NCBI RefSeq assembly: GCF_042453785.1
Contig: NC_091665.1
Coordinates: 23,837,501 to 23,901,500 of the forward strand
Length of the DNA stretch: 64,000 nucleotides
Direction: 5' to 3'
Origin: Malus domestica
Taxonomy: Eukaryota > Streptophyta > Magnoliopsida > Rosales > Rosaceae
A program made the position numbers and the translations under genes. The notes under the pieces were generated by a model. It did not search any database and had not been told where the DNA came from. It saw nothing but the letters and a program-made list of their open reading frames with translations. Shown here piece after piece: positions 10,650 to 22,071 of the stretch. The stretch's first letter is position 1. Each line of letters starts with the position of its first letter.

Positions 10650-11827
10650 TATTCATGGCTAGAATTTCTGTTGGGGATGTTCCTTAGCCGACGAGCACAC
10701 AGCTTCCCGAGAGGTTGGCGCCGGTTGATGCTTTCTGTCGGGCTTCTGCTTACTGGCGGGCTTGTCGGTCAAAACCTGTCAGGCAGGGCTTGTCGGGCAA
10801 GGCTGAAAGAGAATGACAGAGTTAACTTTGAAATGTGCCTTTGTGGGGCCTTAGGTATAGGCCTTGAGGCTCACAATCAAGATTAACTTTTAGGTGCTCA
10901 GGCGTGCCACTGCCATCTTTAGCATGGCAGATGTAAAACAGATGTTGAGTTTTAGTTGTATATATACCCGAGAGGCCGTGTTAGTTATGACGGGTGCCTT
11001 TGTGGGGCCTTAGGTGTAGGCCTTGAGGCTCTCAATCAATAACTAACCTAGTACTCGAACATATAATGTTTGAGTCATTGATTGCAAAAGTGTTATAACC
11101 ATTATACTTCTAATTACCCGAGCCCGAAGAGCAGAATGAATCCAAATAGGTGCCTTTGTAGGGCCTTCAATATAGGCCTTGAGGCTTCCCATCAGAACTC
11201 CTTCTATACTCAAACGTTCTATGATAATCATAATATAACAGAAATAAAACTAAGGAATAGGTCGATTACTTGCGCCCCAAGTAACTTCAGACTTCTTGTT
11301 TATCAAGGACTGTCGTGGATGGGTTAAGTCCACATAAAGTTCATTTTTATGCCTTGAGACCAAGGACTTTTGAATGATCAATCTTACATTCCCGAGGGCT
11401 TAGAACTTGGATCTGATTTAAACTGTAAAGACACATTTCAATCGGATTTAAGAACTGATGAGTCTTTTAATCACCAACTTGCTAGAAATAACTTGGATAC
11501 AACTGAAAGTATACAACATATTGCTAGACTAATGAATGAAAAGACAAAACCAAAGGGGGTCGGGCAAGGCTGATCGTCTTGCAACTTTCTATCTTTGTGA
11601 TTTATCAAAGGGTTTGAAAGCTTAGAAAGAGGGATAGGGAGATGAGTTTACAGAAGGAAATCGATACTATAACAAGATTTAGACAAGGTAGCAGAGCTAT
11701 TACAAAGGCTTTTGGTGAGGGTTGATCCCGAAAGGGATGAAGGCTTGGGCTGACTACAGCTTCGTTGAAGGCAAATCTGGTTTGAGCAGAGTTTGTGCTT
11801 GTATTTGTTTGTTTGTTTGAGTGTCCT
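10650..11827 (-). repeat. 3' LTR of the Tat element, U3 end truncated
   Basis: The sequence aligns base for base (offset 9017) with the right LTR from its terminal base to 'gtgtcct' at 11821-11827, then diverges completely. The right LTR continues another 327 bp to its terminus, so this copy lacks its U3 start and probably the polypurine tract. Its outer end reads 'tattcatgg' where the other LTR has 'tgttcgtgg', so the terminal TG dinucleotide is mutated. Confidence 0.85.
10836..11200. repeat. Three-fold repeated motif inside the LTR
   Basis: A motif close to 'gtgcctttgtggggcctta' followed by 'taggccttgaggct' occurs three times, near 10,840, 10,990 and 11,149, each about 150-160 bp apart. 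The same three copies occur in the other LTR (near 19,853, 20,010 and 20,167). The repeats therefore predate insertion and may be a regulatory or structural array in the LTR. Confidence 0.8.
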
Positions 11828-12074
11828 CTACCAAGCTCATCTTGGCCGCATAACCCGATCATCTGATAAGATTCTATCCATAAAGATATCGGAAAACCAG
11901 CTGAGACCTTGTTGCATCCAGAAGGAATTGAACATAGCACATTGGAACTGAATCTGTTGTAAATTTCACCAATTTGTCGAAATGAAATAAACATTATTTT
12001 AGCAACCTTTTATCTTTCTGTCTTCTTGAATGATTGATGAACAAACACTGCACTTTGGTATCCCGAAGCCTGTT
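11828..12074. other. Tat element internal spacer between integrase and truncated LTR
   Basis: No coding or repeat signal is evident. The left boundary is the point where homology with the other LTR stops, which suggests a deletion junction. Confidence 0.5.
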
Positions 12075-13380
12075 TTACCTTACCTCATCTTCAATATAAC
12101 AATCTATAACATCCCATAATGTAGGACAATATTTTTTCAAGAATTTAACATTAATGGGATGTTTCTGCCAATTCCTTTCAAGGTCCGCCAAGTAGTATCC
12201 TCCCTTGTCTAATACTCGACTAATCATGAAAGGACATTCCCATGTCGGGCTCCATTTTCCAAAGCCCCTAAGCTGAGCTCCTAGAGGAAGGACTATCTTC
12301 CACACTAAATCTCCTTCCTTGAAAGACTTTATCTTTACCTTTTTGTTATAAGCTCGGGCAACAGCTTTCTTTCCTTCCTGAATCTGGTTTAAGGCTTCAA
12401 TTCGGGCTACATCTAAGTCTTCAATCCCTTGACACATGGCTTCGATGTACTCTTCACTGTGTAACCCAAACTGATTTTGAATTTTGACAGAACTTACATA
12501 GATCTCCATGGGAAGCACTGCATCTTGCCCAAAAGTTAAAGCATAAGGAGTTATCCCTGTTCTTGCCCTTTTAGAAGTTATGTATGCCCACAAAGTATTC
12601 CCCAGCTTTTCATGCCACTTTTCCAGACTATCTGTCACCATTCTTTTGATAATGTTTACCAAAATCTTGTTACTAGATTCTGCCTGGCCATTTGACTGTG
12701 GGTAGTAAGGACTAGACTGGATCATCTTTATTTTGTATTTGCTTGCAAACACTTCAACTTCTTTTGAAATAAAAGATGGCCCACGATCTGTTACTATAGT
12801 TTCGGGCACCCCAAATCTATACAGAATCTTGGTCTCAATAAAATTCTTGACTGCAGCTGAGGTTATGGATTTTACGGTCGATGCCTCTACCCATTTGGTA
12901 AAGTAATCCGTTGCTACAATTATGAAAGTGTGCCCCTTGCTAGAAGCTGGATAGATCTGCCCGATGAAGTCCATTGCCCATCATCTGAAGGGCCAAAGCT
13001 TGACTACTGGATTTAAAGGCACTGAAGGCACATGTTGGAGGGGTCCATGCCTTTGACATTTTTCACAGCCTCGAGCATAGGACTTGCAATCTTTTTCCAT
13101 GTTGTGCCAGAAATACCCATACCTTCTAAGCAACCACTTCATCTTTATTCCAGCCTGGTGTGATCCGCATACCCCTTCATGTACTTCGGCCATCACTCTC
13201 ATGGATTCCACTTGGCCTAAGCATTTCAATAGTAACCCGTCCGGAGTTTTCCTTAGTAGGTTCTTCGCCCATAAGACATACTTGGTTGCTTGCAGTCTAT
13301 TCTTCTTGCTTGTGGGTGAAAAGGGATCCTTTAAATGATGAATGATGGGCGACCTCCAATCTTCTATCTCAGTTTCTAGA
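12075..13380 (-). pseudogene. Tat element integrase (pol, C-terminal part), broken
   Basis: The HHCC zinc finger lies in the upstream reading piece (HEGVCGSHQAG, then CKSYARGCEKCQRHG, about 13,185-13,045). A stop codon (TGA in PFR-stop-WAMDF) separates it from the catalytic core, which opens at 12,974. The core keeps the DDE triad: D2 in MDFIG, D63 in VTDRG and E99 in NGQAES, with the standard 35-residue spacing between the second D and E. The C-terminal portion (KEGDLVWK, then INVKFLKKYCPT) resembles Tat-type integrases without a chromodomain. The ORF ends at 12,075. Confidence 0.88.
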
Positions 13381-14036
13381 AACATTACATCCAGACTAAA
13401 TCCTCGTTCCAGGATAGAAGGAAGGTTTCTTCTTTGAATCTCGACATCTACCCCATATTTTCTTTTCTGTATTGGCACGTCTGAGGCTAATTGCACCATC
13501 TCGTTGGCCGTTAGATTGGATCCCCTGGGAACATGATTAACTGATATCTCAGCATCCCAATAACTCAGCAATTGCATGGCCGCCAAGTAATACCCTGCCA
13601 TGGTGATATGTCTGCACTTGAACTCCCCATTTAGCTGGTTTATTACTAACTCTGAATCACCAAAGACTTCTACCTCCACTGCCCCCAGATCCATCAAGAC
13701 TTCCAAACCAATTATTAAGGCTTCTTACTCTGCCCAATTATTGGTGTTCCCTTGGTAATCTACGAGAAATGAGTAATAATGATAACCCCCTTGAGGGTTG
13801 AAAATTACAATCCCCGTTCCTGAAGCCTTTTGAGTGTAGGAACCATCAAAATACAGCTTCCAATGAGTAATCCAGAGGCCAGTCACTCTTTTTATCTCTT
13901 GCTGGACCCACTCATCTTTGCCCGAAATATCTTTGCTTGGCGGGATCCAAACACTCATAACTTCCAGGGTTCTCGGGATATTGATTATCTCATCTTGAGA
14001 CTCTTGATGCTCCGCCAAGAAGTCGGCAATTGCTTG
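13381..14036 (-). pseudogene. Tat element second RNase H (archaeal-type aRH), broken
   Basis: The region reads LYFDGSYTQKASGTGIVIF, then NNWAE, stop, EALIIGLEVL, then VFGDSELVINQL and HVPRGSNLTANEM. These are the strands and catalytic acids of an RNase H1-like domain distinct from the one attached to the reverse transcriptase. A TAA stop (near 13,724) replaces the usual Tyr after the catalytic Glu. The solo LTR is inserted immediately upstream, between 'KGQA' and the following residues. Confidence 0.85.
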
Positions 14037-15766
14037 TGATAGTGATTATAACGCACCACAAAGTAGCACACAATAATCCTATTAATTTTCCTTATTAACA
14101 CTAAGATTTGTCAATTGTAGCATATGAAAATAAGGGTCTTTCCCGCAGAAGATTGTTTTATCCAAATACTTAAAATGTCACAAAAACGGGTGGCTGTCTC
14201 CACTGACCAGCCACCAAACAATAATTATTAAACTAACTTATACTTATCCAAATGCAACGAAATTTTATACACATAAACTAGACACACAGTAAGACAGTCT
14301 CACAAATTTTTGGGATTTTTAGAGTTGATTTGCTATTTAAATTAAATCGTACAAAAAACAGTACAGAAACAGATTTTAAATAATACCAATAGATTTTAAT
14401 TCACAAGTTAAGAAAACGAGTTAGGGGACATGCTATCCACCACCAAATAATCATGCAAGTATGTTATGTTTCATTCAAATTCCTTTTATTTCCGGATGAA
14501 GATGCTCAAGTTGGCTCAATGTTAGAACACAACCTATTACTCTTTCTTACGTAGTATGTTAAGAGAATGGCGTTTTCAACTTAACTTAGTCCCTAGCATG
14601 CAATCTAGAATTGTGTGTTCATAGATTTAACAAGTAGAAATCATTAAGAATGAAAAGAGTTTGAGTCATCACAAGGCATCGTAAGTACTGGTGTTGTCTT
14701 ACTTCTCCTAGAAATCGTTTCACATGTTAACCACAATTAACAAGTGCTACTCTAGAACATATGTAGGTCCTCATTCAACAAGGGCAGGCAGACATATATT
14801 CATAGCATTAAAATCCTAGATATGCTCACTATGTATGCATCCATAGAAACACATAAAGAATTTATCAATGAGATAAGTAGTGAAACAATTTTCATCATTT
14901 CATAAAAGTCATTCAAACAAAATATCACAACAAATTTACAATCATATTCGGAGCTTCAAAACAGCCCCTAACTACTAAAAATTAGTTACACATCATTATC
15001 AAATTAAACCAAAAGTTAAACATGAGTTTGGGAAAATAGAACCGAAATAAGAAAGTGCAGAGGCTTCCTCTTTCCCTTGTCAAGCAGTGGCGTGAGCTCT
15101 CTATTTTTCTTCTTCTTGTTTTTCTGCTCTCCGTTTGCTCTCTTTGTCTCCGAGTCTTGCTGTCTGTTTCTTTTCCCCGAGGCTCAAGCTGCGCAAGGCA
15201 GCTTGCTAATTCCCCCAAAATCACATCCACCTCACTGCTCTCTGCCCTCTCTTCTATATATATTTTTTTATGCGCCTTCTGCTTTCCAATTTATTTATAT
15301 TTCCTTTTTTTATTCTTCTCCGCGCTGTCCGTCCACTTCTCTCTGCGCATACCACGTTACTCTTTTCCGCTCCTCGTTTCTGCTTGCTGTCAATCTCCCT
15401 TTCCGTCCCAATTGCACTCCACTTCCTTCCTTTCTTTCTTTTTTTTTCTTTTCTTTTCCTTTCTTTTCTTTTCCTCCATCCGTTCCTTTCTTTCCTTCTA
15501 CAAAACAAAACCATCATGATGATGTTTCAAACATCATCATGACTTATTATTATTATATATATTTTTTAATTTAATTTAAAAGCTGATCTACACAGACAGT
15601 TTTGACGAATTTATTACATAAAATTTCACTTGTTCTATTTTTATTTTCTTTGCTAGACAAATCCTATAATACGCAAAAACAAAGTAAATAGCTCAAAAAT
15701 ATAAGGAACTAACTAATAAAAGACAAGTGAAATTTATGTAAAATATATATAAATATGAACTTATCA
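14037..15766 (-). mobile_element. Solo LTR (probably Athila/Tat-type gypsy) nested in pol
   Basis: The insert begins tgatagtgatta and ends aacttatca, giving TG...CA termini with a 5-bp inverted end, and is flanked by a perfect 5-bp target duplication gcttg (14032-14036 and 15767-15771). Removing it and one duplication rejoins the pol reading frame around the 'KGQA' motif. No internal coding domain or second LTR is present, so a solo LTR made by LTR-LTR recombination is the simplest explanation. Long LTRs beginning TGATAAGTTCATATTTA on the minus strand resemble Athila-type elements (from memory). The CT-rich stretch at 15,100-15,500 creates overlapping low-complexity ORFs that are not genes. 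Confidence 0.88.
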
Positions 15767-17554
15767 GCTTGGCCTTTGACTGCCCTTTGGGGTACATATT
15801 GAAAGTTGAACTCTGATAATGCTAGAATCCACTTCCCAATTCTTCCTACTAGCATTGGTTTTGACAACATATACTTTATCACATCTGTCTTGGCGATGAT
15901 GTGCACGTGACAAGGTAACATGTAATGCCTCAGCTTACTGGCATTAAAATACAGAGCTAAGCACAATCTTTCTACTGGGGAATATCTTGTTTCTACCTCG
16001 GTCAGAATTCTACTGAGGTAGTACACCGCCTGCTCTTTCCCGCCTTCATTGTTTTGAGCTAGCAAACTCCCGATTGATTTCTCTAAAGCAGAGATATATA
16101 GTTTTAAGGGTTTTCCCCTTTGAGGTGGTACCAACACTGGTGGAAAAGTCAAATAGGCTTTGATGTTGTCGAAAGCCCTTTGGTATGGTGGTCCACACTC
16201 GAAATTTTCTTTATCCTTCAGTCTTAGCAAAGGAGTCAGCGGTTGGATCTTACCCGCTAAATTGGCAATGAATCTTCTTAAGAAATTAATTTTGCCTAGC
16301 AGCCTCTGGAGTGGTGAGTGAAGGCGACTCCATTATTGCCCGAGATTTGTTCTTGTCCACTTCTACACCTCTTTGATGAACAAGGAATCTCAAGAAATTA
16401 CCCGTTCTCACTCCAAACGCACACTTCTTTGGATTCATCTTCAATTTATGGATCCTCATTCTTGTCAATGCTTGCCTGAGGTCTATCAGATGCTGCTCTT
16501 CTGTTTTGAATTTCACCACAATGTCATCGATGTACACTTTGATGTTCTGGCCAATCAAATCATGAAAGATGGCATTCATTGCCCTTTGGTAGGTTGAACC
16601 AGCGTTCTTGAGCCCGAATGGCATGACCATGTATTCATATGCCCCCACATGCCCGGGACACCTAAAATCTGTCTTATGTATATCTTCCTGGGCCATCTTT
16701 ATCTGATTGTATCCGGCATTTCCATCCATAAAAGATAAGATTTTGTGTTTTGCTACTGCATCTATGGATAGATCAGCCATAGGCATGGGATACTCGTCTT
16801 TTGGTGTAGCGCCATTAATATTTCTGTAATTAACACAACATCATACTGCTTTTGTTATAGCTTTTAAAACGGGTACAATGTTGGCTAACCATTCTACATA
16901 TTTGGCTGGCCTAATAAATCCAGCTTTTTCTAGCCTTTCAATTTCTTCTTTGACCTTTTCTTCTATCTCCTTTGACATCCTTCGTGGTGCTTGCTTAACA
17001 GGTTTATATCTCTCATTGATGGGCATTCTGTGTTCCACCAAGGTTGAATCTAAACCTGACATCTCAGTATAATGCCAAGCAAAACAATCTTTAAATTCTT
17101 GCAAAAGACAGATAATCTTTGCCCGATCATTAGTCTCTAATAAACCACTAATTTGTATTGGTCTTGGATCTTCCTCTGTCCCTAGATCAATAACTTCCAA
17201 AGGATCCTGAACTTCTGGTGGTGGCTTATTAGGTTCTGCACATAAAAATTTGATTAACTCCGGGTTCTTGAGCAAGTCGTCTGGCCCATCCAGGTTATAT
17301 ATGCACTCGGTCATTCATATGGTCATATCCAACTCTTCTTCGCAAAGCTCTTCTCTGCTTTTATCCTGATTGGTCAAAGTTCCTAGCTGCCATTCCTGCT
17401 CTTCTTTGTCTAAGAGTTCCCTTTCTTGTTTTCTTCCTTTCCCATACACCAACAGTCTTTTAATCAGGGACCTAACTGCCATTACCTGATCATTCCTCTT
17501 TTGTTCTGTCATTGATGGTGTAAGGGCGTTGGGACGATACAAGGTATATCTCAC
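15767..17554 (-). pseudogene. Tat element reverse transcriptase and first RNase H, broken
   Basis: The upstream piece (17314-16841) holds the RT fingers with RPIQISGLLE, VEHRMPINERYKPVKQ and EKAGFIRPAKYVEWLANIV. The next piece (16786-16286) carries the palm with FMDGNAGYNQIKM, VMPFGLKNAGSTYQR and the catalytic YIDD box at 16,534-16,523. RNase H follows in 16230-15767 (KPLKLYISALEKSIGSLLAQ, AVYYLSR, YVPQRAVKGQA). A stop or frameshift near 16,840 and another near 16,285 separate the parts. A leader ORF at 17554-17315 precedes RT. The catalytic residues survive, but no intact polyprotein is possible. Confidence 0.88.
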
Positions 17555-17713
17555 TCCTCTCTAGTAAGAAGCATTCCTTGTTCTAAAAGCTTTTGGGCCA
17601 TCACCTTGGTAGGGCGGCCGTTCTCATCTGCTCCTGAACATTTCAGAATTCCTACATGCTTCCGCAACATTGGCTATAGGGAGAAATGGCCGTGATTCGG
17701 CCTCTACTATCTC

Positions 17714-18264
17714 TCAAAAGCCTAGTCCCTCTGTGCCTGCCTCATGATAAACAGCCACTTGTTGATGTAGAGTGGAGGGTATGGCAAGACTTTGGTGGAT
17801 CCAATCCCTTCCAAGTAAGGCTCTATAGGTGGAAGTGCAATCTACCACAAAGAATGCCAACATGATTTGTTTGGACCCCAAATCCACTTCTAAGGGCAAT
17901 ATTCCATGAGTTTTTGTGATAGCGCCCGAGAAGCTTGAAACAGTGAGGTCCGTAGGAATAAGATCTTCTATGCTTCTCCCCATCTTCTTCATTTGCTTGG
18001 ATGGTAGCACGTTAACAGCTGCTCCTCCATCTATTAAAACCTTTTTGAAGGGCACCCCTCCAAATGAGCTGTAACATCTATTGGCTTAAGATGATTGGTA
18101 AGCAAAATGTTTGGACGGCTGAACACCATTTTATCTATATAGATCCTTAAAGGACCATCCTTGGATGCTTCGAATGATTCAGCTTTTCCCGACTCTCCCT
18201 CTTCAGCTACCTCAATACTGACATGGGCTATCATTGGCTCAGTTGTCACATAGTCACCTTCCAT
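17714..18264 (-). pseudogene. Tat element aspartic protease region, broken
   Basis: Two overlapping minus-strand frames (18264-18034 and 18055-17714) encode the region. The first ends with NHLKPIDVTAHLEG and the second begins with KKVLIDGGAAVNVLPSKQM, the usual plant gypsy protease flap with D-G-G in place of D-S/T-G. The motif FVVDCTSTYRALLGRDWIH follows, which is also typical. A single-base shift between the two frames near 18,050 breaks continuity. Confidence 0.82.
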
Positions 18265-18273
18265 AGTGGCGGG

Positions 18274-19624
18274 CTAATTAGGTATGGCACCAAACATGGC
18301 GGATAACACATACGCCATGTTGATATGAAAATTGCTAGGCTCTGGCAGTTCTTTTTTCTTGCTCCCGATCTGGTCCATGAACTCATCTAACCAAGCCATC
18401 GCATCTTCTGGAAGCAATGGTTCTGGTGCCCCCTCCTGCTGATTCATGCCCAAATACCGTGCTTGCTTTGGAACTTCACCGAAAGGATCCACTAATGATA
18501 GAGAATGTGGTTTTCTTTTAGGTGAAACAGTTCCAAAACAAATAGGCTCTGTCTTCCATCCGGAAGTTGACACCATGATCATATCTTCTTGAGCTCTCCT
18601 CAAGATCCTATATTTCCCAGGGTTTAAGCTTTGCGGTACATGGTTTTCCCTCGCCTTCTGTCTTGTTATTAGCCTTTTCCACCTCTTTTTTACTCATCCA
18701 GCAGAATTGACTACTTCCCCCAGATGACCTTTTTTCCCACTTTTGATTCTTGGATGCTTCAGACGTCGCAGGGGTCTTTAAGGAGTTCATGTAGGCTTTG
18801 TATTGCCTTTGGACCCTTCTGATCATGGAGGCACCCATTTGTTTAATGGGCTATCCATTTTTCCCAACCACGTACCATTTTCGCTTGAGGTGGGCAGGGT
18901 TATCTTTCTTGACAGGATTCTTTATCCTATCATTTCTCTTTACTTCTCTTCCCATATGGCCGTATTGAGAATGCTCTATACTCCTCTCTTTTGGCTTTTT
19001 GGCATCTTTATCTTCTGCCTCTTTAGAAACTTCATGATTACGAAATATCTCTGATAAAGCTCTAGGTTAGGAATCGTTTCCTAACCGTTGAAAAACATTT
19101 CGGGAGTATCCCTTCCTGCAGTCCGCCTAACTTTCTCACGGGCCTATTTTCTTTCTTCTTCTTTCTTCCTCCTGATTAGCTCGTGATCCATGAGGACTCC
19201 TACTGGTGGTATTTCGAGCTCACACTCGCATTGGCATTTACTGCACAGAACCATCCCTTTAATTATGGTTGCTTTTGGATGTTCGGGCAATTTGATTACC
19301 CTTTTTGTGGATTTGTCAGCCAATCTTCCTTCTTCTTCCCTTGTGACATTTTCTTTCCTCTTCTCAGCCCATGCCATACTGATCATATTCACTGGGGCCT
19401 CTGAGAAGGGATATGCAGGTTTGTCCACCACTGCTTCTTCTAGCTGGTTGGTTTTAAGTCTCTCTTTTTCCCTATCATCTTTTTCCTTAAGTTGAGGTAA
19501 AGATATAGGAATAGTTGGTATTATAACCAGGTCTGCTTCCCTTCTGAAGCCTGCGAATGCACTCTCCAATCTTTGCAACATTTGCAACAAGGTAGTTTGC
19601 AAATCTTCTGGCAGTTTTGACATA
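18274..19624 (-). pseudogene. Tat element gag-like and linker region, broken
   Basis: The reading piece ending at 19,144 most plausibly starts at the Met at 19,624 (MSKLPEDLQTTLLQMLQRLE), since the longer ORF runs back into the LTR. It contains 'MVLCSKCQCECELEIPP' with clustered cysteines. Further pieces at 18838-18608 and 18603-18274 are basic and acidic linkers with no motif I can name. Frames are interrupted near 19,143-18,839. The assignment to gag rests on position between the 5' LTR and protease. Confidence 0.6.
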
Positions 19625-19666
19625 TTTCTTTTGATCAAGTAGGTCCCACTAGGCGTGCTAAAACTA

Positions 19667-21171
19667 TGTTCGTGGCTAGAATTTCTGTTGGGGATGTTCC
19701 TTAGCCGACGAGCACACAGCTCCCTAAGAGGTTGGCGCCGGTTGATGCTTTCTGTCGGGCTTCTGCTTACTGGTGGGCTTGTCAGGCAAAACCTGTCGGG
19801 CAGGGCTTGTCGAGCAAGGCTGAAAGAGAAGGACAAAGTTAACTTTGAAAGGTGCCTTTGTGGGGCCTTAGGTGCAGGCCTTAAGCCTCACAATCAAGAT
19901 TAACTTTTAGGTGCTCAGGCGTGCCACTGCCATTTTTAGCATGGCAAATGTAAAACAGATGTTAAGTTTTAGTTGTATATATACCCGAGAGGCCGTGTTA
20001 GTTATGACGAGTGCCTTTGTGGGGCCTTAGGTGTAGGCCTTAAGGCTCTCGATCAATAACTAAGCCAGTACTCATACATATAATGTTTGAGTCATTGATT
20101 GCAGAAGTGTTATAACCATTATACTTCTAATTACCCGAGCCCGAATAGCAGAATGAATCCAAATAGGTGCTTTTGTAGGGCCTTAGATATAGGCCTTGAG
20201 GCTTCCCATCAGAACTCCTTCTATACTCAAACGTTCTATGATAATCATAATATAACAGAAATAAAACTAAGGGATAGGTCGATTACTTGCGCCCCAAGTA
20301 ACTTCGGACTTCTTGTTTATCAAGGATTGTCGTGGATGGGTTAAGTCCACATAAAGTTCTTTTTTATGCCTTGAGACCAAGGACTTTTGAATGATCAATC
20401 TTACATGCCCGAAGGCTTAGAACTTAGATCTGATTTAAATTGTGAAGACACATTTCAATCGGATTTAAGAACTGGTGAGTCTTTTAATCACCAACTTGCT
20501 AGAAATAACTTGGATACAACTGAAAGTATACAACATATTGCTAGACTAATGAATGAAAAGACAAAACCAAATGGGGTCGGGCAAGGCTGATCGTCTTGCA
20601 ACTTCCTATCTTTGTGATTTATCAAGGGGTTTGAAAGCTTAGAAAGAGGGATAAGGAGATGAGTTTACAGAAGGAAATCGATACTTCAACAAGATTTAGA
20701 CAAAATAGTAGAGCTATTACAAAGGCTTTTGGTGAAGGTTGATCCCGAAAGGGACGAAGGCTTGGGCTGACTACAGCTTCGTTGAAGGCAAATATGGTTT
20801 GAGCAGAGTTTGTGCTTGTATTTGTTTGTTTGTATGAGTGTCCTTATCTCTAATTTCTCTTTCTTCTTTTATAGACACTTCGGCTTAGCCTCTTGTAGCA
20901 TTAAGCTTGCCCGAATGCAGCTTGAAGGGCAGTGACTCATCACCTATTTACTTGTACTGCCACTGTAAAGTACTTTTAGGCTGATTAGTTGGCTGGTCTA
21001 CACCACTTGGTCTCTAGGCAGGTGAGCAAGTGGTTCAAATAGCCTGCACCTAGTCAAAAAAGGGCCTCTCCTGCCTTCTGGGCTTTGGCTGGGCCTCGGG
21101 CTTTTCCCCTTCTAGACCTCCTTTTGGGCCAACTCCTTCTTGAGCCCAAAGTTCAAGTTTTAGCCCAAACA
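19667..21171 (-). repeat. 5' LTR of the Tat element (complete, 1505 bp)
   Basis: The LTR runs from tgttcgtgg to cccaaaca, i.e. TG...CA. It aligns with 10650-11827 over the first 1178 bp; the remaining 327 bp are unique to this copy. On the minus strand, just after the LTR, the sequence TTTTAGCACGCCTAGTGGGAC could be the primer-binding region, although I cannot name the tRNA. The ORF at 19655-19903 on the other strand is a chance frame. Confidence 0.85.
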
Positions 21172-21176
21172 GTTTC

Positions 21177-21608
21177 GTTAAAACTCTTTATATATATAAG
21201 ATGTCTTGAAAAAAAACATCTTACGTCGACTGAGTTTTCTTCAACTTTGCACGCTTACTGACAAAGATTATTTATGGTGTAGAGAATGGTCATTTTTTTA
21301 GGTTTAATACCCAATTTTAAGCAAGTTGAGACTAAAATTCTAAACTTTAATCTCTAAAAGCATTTTCAATGGGCTCCCTAAATAATGTCTTAGTTAAAAA
21401 TTAGGGAAAATTTGAAAAAAAATAATCCATCTCTAATCACATTTCCTATCCACCTCCTAAACTTGAGATGCTATTAGAAGCTCCTAAATCCTGGGAACGA
21501 GAAAGGAGCTCCTACGGCTCTTAACATTATTTACTGATGATTAATGCTATTTTAAACATTTACGTCTATTATTTTTTTATTGCAAACAAAACCTCTGAAA
21601 AGTACTAT
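21177..21608. other. Remainder of the interrupted repeat, then AT-rich spacer
   Basis: The first ~15 bases (gttaaaactcttta) finish the repeat split by the gypsy element. The rest is AT-rich with no gene. Confidence 0.45.
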
Positions 21609-21618
21609 AAAAATAGTA

Positions 21619-21833
21619 ACCACGAGCTGGTGGCCCAGTGGAAAAGGGATTGCGAGGCTTTCTTCAATCACTACAAAATAGAGATCTTGGGTTCGAAATC
21701 CGCTGCTGGTGTGGAAGCCAAACTTATGAACAAGGGGAGGCCAAAATGCCTATGTGAGTCTTTCCGAGCCCTGGAAGGGGTGGATAACCGTAACTTACCA
21801 CTCGTTGTCCCCCTTTTAAAAAAAAAGAATACT
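21619..21833 (+). mobile_element. tRNA-derived SINE
   Basis: The element has RNA polymerase III promoter boxes: A box 'gctggtggcccagtgg' near its start and B box 'gggttcgaaatcc' about 60 bp later. It ends in a pyrimidine stretch and A-rich tail. It is flanked by a 10-bp direct repeat aaaaatagta (21609-21618 and 21834-21843), the target duplication expected from LINE-driven retroposition. An incidental ORF runs through it. The length of about 215 bp is normal for plant SINEs. I do not assign a named family. Confidence 0.88.
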
Positions 21834-22040
21834 AAAAATAGTATAATTTAATTAAAAAATAGAAAGCATGATTTGAGTTTTCTGTTAGAATTACAGGCCA
21901 AGTCAATTTGTTTGGGTAAATGAAAGGGCCAAGTCCCAAAGGAGGTTTCGGTTTTAACAGAAGGCCCAAACATAAAAGTGAGTATTGTATATCCATTTGT
22001 TGAGAGCCCAACAAGGAAATGCACGTGGTATTTTAGGTCC

Positions 22041-22071
22041 TTTATTTATTTATTTATTTATTTATTTATTT
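22041..22071 (+). repeat. (TTTA)n microsatellite
   Basis: About seven to eight perfect copies of a 4-bp unit. Confidence 0.9.

Larger units (their letters stand above)
10650..21171 (-). mobile_element. Ty3/gypsy LTR retrotransposon, Tat lineage (dual RNase H), degenerate
   Basis: The 10,522-bp element is flanked by a perfect 5-bp target duplication gtttc (10645-10649, 21172-21176). On the minus strand the order is 5' LTR (21171-19667), gag-like region, protease, reverse transcriptase, RNase H, a second archaeal-type RNase H, and integrase, then the 3' LTR (11827-10650). Reverse transcriptase before integrase places it in Ty3/gypsy; the extra RNase H between the first RNase H and integrase is diagnostic of the Tat group, and no chromodomain is seen. 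By eye the LTRs are about 95% identical over compared segments, so insertion is not recent. Many stops and frameshifts make it inactive. It carries a nested solo LTR at 14,037-15,766. Confidence 0.9.

Noticed and set aside
15055..15574. ORFs up to 165 codons in three plus frames
   Set aside because: They are CT-rich low-complexity frames inside a solo LTR; three frames are open at once because of composition.
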